Assembly: GCF_029867415.1 (NCBI RefSeq)
Contig: NC_081185.1
Span: 47,252,766 to 47,316,765 of the forward strand
Origin: Vicia villosa
Lineage: Eukaryota > Streptophyta > Magnoliopsida > Fabales > Fabaceae
Length of the DNA stretch: 64,000 nucleotides
Direction of reading: 5' to 3'
The notes below the pieces were generated by a model that had not been told where the DNA came from, ran no database searches, and saw only the letters and a list, made by a program, of their open reading frames with translations. The translations under genes and the position numbers were made by a program. Shown here piece after piece: positions 58,024 through 64,000 of the stretch; positions within the stretch are counted from its first letter, which is position 1, and each line of letters begins with the position of its first letter.

Positions 58024-59384
58024 GACCTTTGGCAATCCTAGTTGGGGTAGGTTTTTTCCACTAATACGTACAAAATTCACACACACAAATCACTTTTCAA
58101 TATTTTTTCTACGCTTGCAAAAAAATTTCTACGCTTCTCTTCTCCCTCTAAGGGTTTGTCTTGAACAACCATAACCTGTCATTGTCGATTAACTGACAAT
58201 GGCCGACAAACCCTTTCCCTCTTTCAAACTCAATTTCTCAACTCAAACTTTTGGCCGATGATTTCAAATGAGGCCTCCCTTTTTTAAAACGTTTTTTTGG
58301 CCAATGATTGTTATGAGGCCCTTTTTGCTTTCAAAAAATTTTTGGCCAATGATAATACCTAAGACCTGCTTTTTTTAAAATCATTGTTTTGCCAATGATT
58401 TAACATGAGGCCTCCCTTTAAAAAATGTTTTTTGGCCAATGATGATACATGAGGCCTTCTCTTTTTCCTCATATTTTTATTGTTGCTACATTTTGGTTTA
58501 AATTTTACGATCATAATCTTATTTTCCTCACCCTTGGGATTTTTTCCCCTTTTGGCCAGTGATTAAATCTCGTATAACATGAGGCCAACCTTTTTTAACT
58601 AACAGTTTTCCAAATAACTTTGTTTAGACCTTACAATTGACATTTTAAAACCCAAAGGCTAAATGGGTCCCCTTGAGTACAAGGGAGGCAGAGGGTGCCT
58701 AACACCTTCCCTTTGCTTAATTAAGCTACTTACCCAAAATCTCAATTTTTCTTTAATTTTTAAAGTTTTAGCGTTTTTTCCTTTAAATAAAGGGTTGCGG
58801 CTCTGTTTTTTATTAAAATTTTTATGCCGGTTGCCTCACCCATCACGACTCTATGCATGCGGTACCAACACAATCAATACAAGTTAATTATATGAACCTG
58901 ATTCCCGTCAGAATCCAGATAAGTCTTAATTGTTCCCCTAAACTACGACTTATCTCCACACGACTTTACCTCGAGAGTCCGGACGAGACTAGGCACCCAT
59001 CATGGAATCCCACCTAGGCTCATCTCCACATAATAAGACATGATGATGCATGACATACAATTATGCATAATTCAATATAATATTGTACATATCACGATCC
59101 ACACTGATCACATGTGAGCCACATACTCAACGTAATTCCTTCACTAAATTATATTATTCCCGGTAGAATATACAATGGTAGGAAATTCACACCATAAGCA
59201 CACAAGCCTCTTGTCTATTTAAAGTCCTCGTAAAAATTCCAAAGTTTACTCGTTTTCCTTCGACCTAATTTATTTTCTAATTATCTAAGTCCTTATAACT
59301 CTTTGGAATCCTTAGAGTTCATGTTGCATACAAAATCGGGAAAGAAATCGCAAAAAACGAGAAAAATTCTCAACAAGCTTGTCA

Positions 59385-59605
59385 CTACGCGTAAAGCCTT
59401 GTTCCATACGCATAACGCCTGATTCCTCACTAGCCCCTTACACGTATGCCCATAGGCAGTTTTCTCCCGTAATCCCCTTCAGAACCCCTCTTTACGCGTA
59501 ATACCCTCCCGTATGTGTGTAAGGTCCCCTCTCATTACGCGCACCTTACGCGTATTGGCAGAGTTGCGTGCTTCTGTAGGGGGAGGATTATGTAACGGAC
59601 GCGTA
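59385..59605 (-). repeat. ACGCGTA word cluster in the - strand Tekay-like LTR
   Basis: TACGCGTAA, TTACGCGTAT, ACACGTATG and GACGCGTAATG variants recur about eight times, spaced 20-45 bp. Core ACGCGT is palindromic. It is related in wording, but not in unit layout, to the cluster at 60776-61108. Confidence 0.8.
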
Positions 59606-60143
59606 ATGCCCCTGGGAAGTCTCCTCATATTTGCACCAGTTCGCATCAGTTCGTATTTTCCCTCATTGGAGCACTTCTAAGCTCCCATAATCGATCTAAA
59701 ACAGTCTCAATTCATATTCTATCAACCTATACTTATTCTATATCAATTATCCCTCAATAAACAGAATTTATCATACCAATTATATGCCTAATCTCAAATT
59801 TCCATCACCAACAACATTGTTCATTAAGAACATATCATATCAGAATTTTCAAGCAACAATTCAACATTTTATGAGATCATCAGCATCACAATCATTCACA
59901 TAGATCCAATTACGAATTTCAATTCCAATATATGCACAAACACAATCAAATTCATGGAAAACAGAAAAATACATGCAACCTAAAAGGGGAAGGAACCCTC
60001 AATATCCTTTCATGTTCATACACCATTAGATGAACCAAATCTCCCCCTTACCTCAATTCCAAACTTTGATTTCCTGACAATGGTGATTTGGTTGATTCCA
60101 TTTTCTTTTCTCTAGCTCTCCTCTTTCTCTATTACGTGAACAG

Positions 60144-62097
60144 TGTAACACCCGTATAATTTTAATTTTTAATTTAATTTGAATATTAGATTAATAATTA
60201 TTATTATTATGGATTTTATGAAAATAAGAGGAAAATGATGGTTAATGGCATTTGGGCCATGTGTGAAATTAGTAAGAAGAGGGGGTGTGGTGCAGTAAAG
60301 CCCTTACTAATTTAATATTATTTTTCATAAAATAATCAGAATTGGGAATTGGGAAAGAAAGAACGTGAAAGAACAGAATTGGGAACAAGGAACGTGAAGG
60401 AGAACTGTAGAGGGAGAGACCAAGAACTAAGACTTTTATCTGAGGTAAGGGGAGACTCTCCGTTTAATCTCTTTTATCATATTATAGGTGATAGTATGGA
60501 TTAGGAGTATGATTGGATCCATTGATTCTATATTCTGATTTTTCATCTGTGTTCATCATTGAAATTGAACTGTTAATCCCTGATAACTGATAGATTTAGG
60601 GTATGATGAATGAAATTGATTATGGGATCATATACTATGGTTATGGACGAATTCGTATGCTGTTTAGATGCAATTTTTCTGGTTTTTAGACTCAAAATCG
60701 TGGACTGGTATGAGTAAAAACGAATGGGTTTTGGACTGTTACGAATTTTGCAGGTTCTGGGCATTTTCTGGTGTTTCGCGTATGAAACAGTGCCATACGC
60801 GTATAGGATGAGGTCATACGCGTATGGGGGACACTCCCAATGGGCTATACGCGTATGATACGCAGTTGCCCTGTCCCAAATACCACGTACTGGTGTTTTG
60901 CGTATGAGAGCATATGAGGATGCTCATACGCGTATGGGAGTTGTGAAAGAGGAAAATTATTCTGGTGATACGCGTATGGCAAGACTGATACGCGTATGAG
61001 TTGGTTTCTAGACCATTTTGAGTTCTGGTGAAATGCGTATGATACGCGTATGGGACATAGTGATACGCGTATGGGTGCGTATGGGCATCATGATACGCGT
61101 ATGGACGCTGTGTGTGAAAATATCTGTTTTTTTTTTGTGATTTTTCTGGAAAGTTCAATGATGTGTAACTTTCGTTGGTATGCATGTTTGTATATTGTTT
61201 GGTACTGTGTAAACCTGGTGATGTGATTCTGTGGTTTACTGATGTTTTAATCGTATTTGAATGATGTGAATATATATATGAACATGCTTGATAACGATGA
61301 TGATGATGAAATGAGTATAGATGATGCTACTCATAGTATGATGATGAAGTATGTTATATATATGTTGCATGCATTCATAAACATGGGCTGAATCCTAGAT
61401 GATGAGAGGATTCAGTGAGGGGCAGAATTCCCATTGTGTGGAATTGGTGCTGGCAGGGCCGTATCTGGATGATGATAGATCGGTCGGTGGATGATTTCCA
61501 CTGGTGATGATTGGTACCACATGCATAGTGTCAGTTTCATACATGTGCATGATTTGTTTATAGCATGATGATATATGTTACATGTTGACTGTCTGTTTAT
61601 CTGTGGATGTATAAATGATTGATTTGTCTGAATATGAAACAATTGGGTGAATGATATAACTATGATATGTTATTATTTATGATGCAATAACATTGGTTAA
61701 TTGTGATGAGACTCACCCTTACTTGTTGTCATTTTCAGATTGAGGATAGCGGCGCGACTTAGTGAGGATTAGCTCATAAGTCGGTTTCTAGTTATAGTGT
61801 CGGTGTCATGCTCTGGTAGATGTAACACGGGGAACACGTTTGTTTTGAGTTGATTATAACTCTAATTAGTTTTGTTGATTGAGTCGGATACATTAATGAT
61901 GAATGTTGACTCTATGTTTTTGATTCCGCTGTGTAAAACATGATTTTATTTAATGAGTTATAATTTCAGTTGTTTCAGTGAATGCATGATATGTACCGAC
62001 GTGTGTTTTCTTCATTTTATGAATTGTGATGCCTCTCTACATGTTTACTCTGATTAATAATTATTTAATTGCCGCGGGTTATTAGAGGGGTGTTACA
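60144..62097 (+). repeat. 5' LTR (1954 bp) of the + strand Tekay-like element
   Basis: It runs from TGTAACACCCGTATAATT to GAGGGGTGTTACA. It contains GAGGTAAGGGG near 60441, the ACGCGTATG cluster, GGTACCACATGCAT near 61512 and ends before the primer site. No gene. Confidence 0.9.
60776..61108 (+). repeat. Cluster of nine TACGCGTAT palindromes plus half-sites in LTR
   Basis: Nine copies of TACGCGTAT, most within ATACGCGTATG, occur in about 310 bp, spaced irregularly, with at least four half copies (GCGTATG). The decamer core reads nearly the same on both strands. The - strand open frame here is a translation of the cluster. Confidence 0.9.
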
Positions 62098-62101
62098 ATA
62101 G

Positions 62102-62113
62102 TGGTATCAGAGC
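62102..62113 (+). promoter_or_regulatory. Primer binding site of the + strand Tekay-like element
   Basis: TGGTATCAGAGC, the initiator-Met-tRNA complement, lies four bases after the LTR. Confidence 0.88.
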
Positions 62114-62226
62114 ATAGTTGATCGTTGTGATCAGAGTCTTAGTGTCAGTCTTTCCGTGTATGCGACTAATACGAGTTATTTGTCGATACTTTTATTCTGA
62201 TTGGATTGTTTGTGTTAAGCAGAACG

Positions 62227-64000
62227 ATGGCTGGAAGAGGAGGAAGAAACGACGATGCTATCGCTGAGGCTCTGGGCATGATTGCTGGTGTATTGGGAGG
62301 GAATGCCAATGGAGCTGCGATTGGTGCCGACAGACAACTGAACAGTTTCCAGAGGAACAATCCTCCATTGTTCAAGGGCACGCATGATCTTGAGGGTGCT
62401 CAGAAATGGCTTAAGGAGATCGAGAGGATTTTCAGAGTCATTGACTGTGCTGAGGATCTCAAAGTGAGATATGGCGCTCACATGTTATTAGAGGAAGCTG
62501 ATGACTGGTGGATGTCAACCAGAACTGAGCTGGATGCTAGCGGTACAGCAATCACCTGGACTGTATTCAGGAGGGAATTTCTGAGGAGGTATTTTCCTGA
62601 AGATGTCAGGGGAAGAAAGGAAGTTGAATTTCTGGCGCTGGTTCAAGGTAATATGTCAGTACCGGAGTATGCTGCCAAGTTTGTGGAACTGGCAAGGTAC
62701 TATGTGCATTACAATGATGACGAAGCCAGTGAGTTCTCGAAATGTGTCAAATTTGAGAATGGTCTTCGTGATGAGATCAAGCAGGGTATCAGGTACCAGA
62801 GAATCCGGAGGTTTGTTGATCTGGTAGATTGTAGCAGGATTTTTGAGGAAGATAACATCAAGCTGAGGTCATCTCACTCTCGCGAGTTGGTTGACAGAAA
62901 AGGAAAGAAACATATGGATCGAGGTAAGCCATATGGTAGAGGTAAACCTGTTGATTGGAAGAAACCCAGTGGGGGAGATTCCAGTGCTCGTATCAGATGT
63001 TACAATTGTGGTGAGATGGGACATCGTAGGAGTGAATGCAAGTTTGATCAGAAGAAGTGTTACAAGTGTGACCAAGTGGGTCATATTGCTGCTGACTGCA
63101 AGAAGAGGGTTGTGACTTGCTACAACTGTGGTGAAGAGGGTCACATCAGTCCTAATTGTCCTAAGCCGAAGAAGAACCAATCGGGAGGAAAGGTTTTTGC
63201 TTTGACTGGATCTGAGACTACTCCGGAAGACAGGTTGATTAAAGGTACGTGTTTCATTCATGGCACACCTTTAGTTGCAATTATTGATACTGGAGCAACT
63301 CACTCTTTTATTTCTTTGGATTGTGCTGAGAGGTTAAATCTTGAGATATCTGATATAAATGGAAGTATGGTTATTGACACTCCTGCGTCGGGTTCAGTAA
63401 CTACTTCGTCTGCATGCTTGAATTGTCCGGTTGACATTTTTGGTAGAGAATTCGGGATGGACTTAGTGTGCCTTCCGTTGAAACAACTTGATGTAATCCT
63501 AGGAATGAACTGGTTGGAATTCAACCGTGTTCATATCAACTGTTTTGCGAAGACGGTGATTTTTCCTGAAGAGGTTAGTTCTGATAGTCTGGAAATGACG
63601 GCTAGACAGGTGAATGAAGCTATCGGAGATGGTGCAACAGTGTTTATGTTGTTCGCATTGATGAATATAAAAGAGAAAGTGGCGAGTGGCGAATTGCATG
63701 TGGTGTGTGAATTTCCAGAAGTTTTTCCAGAAGATGTGAATGAATTACCACCGGAAAGAGAAGTAGAGTTTTCTATTGATTTGGTTCCCGGAACTAGTCC
63801 AGTGTCAATGACGCCGTATCTTATGTCGCCGTCTGAATTGGCTGAACTGAAGAAGCAGTTAGAGGAATTGCTTGAGAAGAAGTTTATTCGTCCTAGTGTT
63901 TCGCCGTGGGGTGCGCCTGTGTTGCTGGTAAAGAAGAAAGAGGGTTCAATGAGGCTGTGTGTAGATTACAGACAATTGAACAAGGTCACTATCAAGAATC
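62227..64000 (+). CDS. gag-pol: Gag-Pol polyprotein of a Tekay-like gypsy element (partial, open at window end)
   Basis: 591 codons are open from ATG 62227 to the window end without a stop. I translated the frame in full. Gag: an N-terminal Gly/Asn-rich stretch, then a capsid-like retrotrans_gag region at about residues 40-175 ([36 protein letters not shown]). Three intact CCHC zinc knuckles start at C258, C278 and C298. Protease follows with [12 protein letters not shown] (catalytic D354) and [10 protein letters not shown] begins near residue 540 with [20 protein letters not shown] and [14 protein letters not shown]. Integrase, any chromodomain and the 3' LTR lie beyond the window. It follows its LTR and primer site directly, so the start is well supported. 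Confidence 0.95.
   Translation, partial: MAGRGGRNDDAIAEALGMIAGVLGGNANGAAIGADRQLNSFQRNNPPLFKGTHDLEGAQKWLKEIERIFRVIDCAEDLKVRYGAHMLLEEADDWWMSTRTELDASGTAITWTVFRREFLRRYFPEDVRGRKEVEFLALVQGNMSVPEYAAKFVELARYYVHYNDDEASEFSKCVKFENGLRDEIKQGIRYQRIRRFVDLVDCSRIFEEDNIKLRSSHSRELVDRKGKKHMDRGKPYGRGKPVDWKKPSGGDSSARIRCYNCGEMGHRRSECKFDQKKCYKCDQVGHIAADCKKRVVTCYNCGEEGHISPNCPKPKKNQSGGKVFALTGSETTPEDRLIKGTCFIHGTPLVAIIDTGATHSFISLDCAERLNLEISDINGSMVIDTPASGSVTTSSACLNCPVDIFGREFGMDLVCLPLKQLDVILGMNWLEFNRVHINCFAKTVIFPEEVSSDSLEMTARQVNEAIGDGATVFMLFALMNIKEKVASGELHVVCEFPEVFPEDVNELPPEREVEFSIDLVPGTSPVSMTPYLMSPSELAELKKQLEELLEKKFIRPSVSPWGAPVLLVKKKEGSMRLCVDYRQLNKVTIKN

Larger units (their letters stand above)
57357..58838 (+). repeat. 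Solo LTR of a small Ogre/Tat-like family (1482 bp)
   Basis: It begins TGTTATACCCCAAATCTGAC and ends GGTTGCCTCA, with a perfect target duplication CCCAT (57352-57356 and 58839-58843). The end region (AACACCTTCCCTTTGCTTAA, then AAAGTTTTAGCG) is organised like the Ogre LTR ends. TGGCCAATGAT repeats about six times at 58240-58560. The open frame at 57845-58174 has no domain. Confidence 0.88.
48221..60143 (-). mobile_element. Degenerate Tekay-like Ty3/gypsy element, split by several insertions
   Basis: Reading the - strand from right to left: a 5' LTR (56781-60143, itself interrupted), a primer site (56765-56778), gag start (56661), zinc knuckles and protease, RT, RNase H remnant and integrase down to 48221. 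Three solo LTRs (57357-58838, 53482-56133, 49773-51682) lie in it, and the copia element at 48220 cuts its integrase. No chromodomain can be assessed because that part lies beyond 48221. Stops and frameshifts are frequent. Its gag is clearly related to the intact gag at 62227. Confidence 0.85.
56781..60143 (-). repeat. 5' LTR of the - strand Tekay-like element, interrupted twice
   Basis: The LTR end (TATAACACCC here, mutated from TGTAACACCC as read on the + strand) is at 56781. The LTR is split by a solo LTR (57357-58838) and truncated at 60143 by the + strand Tekay-like insertion; comparison with related LTRs suggests 250-300 bp more lie beyond the window. GCATGCGGTACCAAC at 58853 corresponds to a motif shared by the other Tekay-like LTRs. 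Confidence 0.8.
60144..64000 (+). mobile_element. Tekay-like Ty3/gypsy element, 5' end to RT, continues past window
   Basis: A 5' LTR (60144-62097), primer site (62102-62113) and an unbroken gag-pol frame from 62227 are visible. It inserted into the 5' LTR of the related - strand element; the preceding five bases AACAG (60139-60143) should reappear after its 3' LTR. The lack of any lesion in 1.77 kb of coding sequence makes it the only potentially autonomous element here. Confidence 0.9.

Noticed and set aside
57845..58174. 109-codon + strand frame in the small solo LTR
   Set aside because: Spans the TATA box and T-rich LTR DNA, lacks an ATG context or domain, and sits wholly inside an LTR.

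Overview
This window is AT-rich plant nuclear DNA made almost wholly of nested LTR retrotransposons. I find no host gene, rRNA, genuine tRNA gene or CRISPR array. Several Ogre/Tat-like Ty3/gypsy LTRs (TGTCATACC starts, an arginine-tRNA-type primer site, GAACAGGGGCA-type polypurine tracts), a SIRE/Maximus-type Ty1/copia element and Tekay-like gypsy elements (TGTAACACC...TGTTACA) point to a legume, most plausibly tribe Fabeae (pea, vetch, lentil or Lathyrus). That placement is an inference from family content.

Left part (1-40417). A gypsy-type element without gag-pol (21918-40417; its 5' LTR start lies before the window) carries two large insertions. (i) A + strand Ogre-like element (1-21917), reduced to a gag remnant and tandem arrays, interrupts its 5' LTR; this element is itself interrupted by an 11.3 kb SIRE-type copia element (6286-17607, TSD CGACT) with gag, a broken pol and an env-position ORF. 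(ii) A - strand 12.9 kb Ogre-like element without protein genes (24356-37292, TSD CATAG), with 2.75 kb LTRs and six tandem arrays, lies in its internal region.

Middle (40418-48220). A degenerate - strand copia element, missing integrase and half of reverse transcriptase, is split by a 4.4 kb Ogre-like solo LTR (41863-46230).

Right part (48221-64000). A degenerate - strand Tekay-like gypsy element (integrase at 48.2 kb to 5' LTR at 60.1 kb) is split by a SIRE-like solo LTR (49773-51682), a Tekay-like solo LTR (53482-56133) and a small Ogre/Tat-like solo LTR (57357-58838, TSD CCCAT). A + strand Tekay-like element enters at 60144; its gag-pol frame is open from 62227 to the window end and is the only intact long gag-pol here.

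By-eye LTR divergence agrees with the nesting: about 1.5% for the - strand Ogre-like pair, about 2% for SIRE and about 3% for the + strand Ogre-like pair.

Most unusual observations: (1) LTRs of all four Ogre/Tat-like families here carry one sense-oriented tRNA-like module (A-box-like and B-box-like motifs about 40 bp apart, then a T-run), at a different LTR position in each. (2) All four Tekay-like LTRs carry a sense AGGTAAG donor-like motif, followed 270-450 bp later by a GC-rich cluster of short palindromic words that differs in every LTR. (3) Two non-autonomous Ogre-like elements share a conserved ~150 bp block amid otherwise unrelated tandem arrays.
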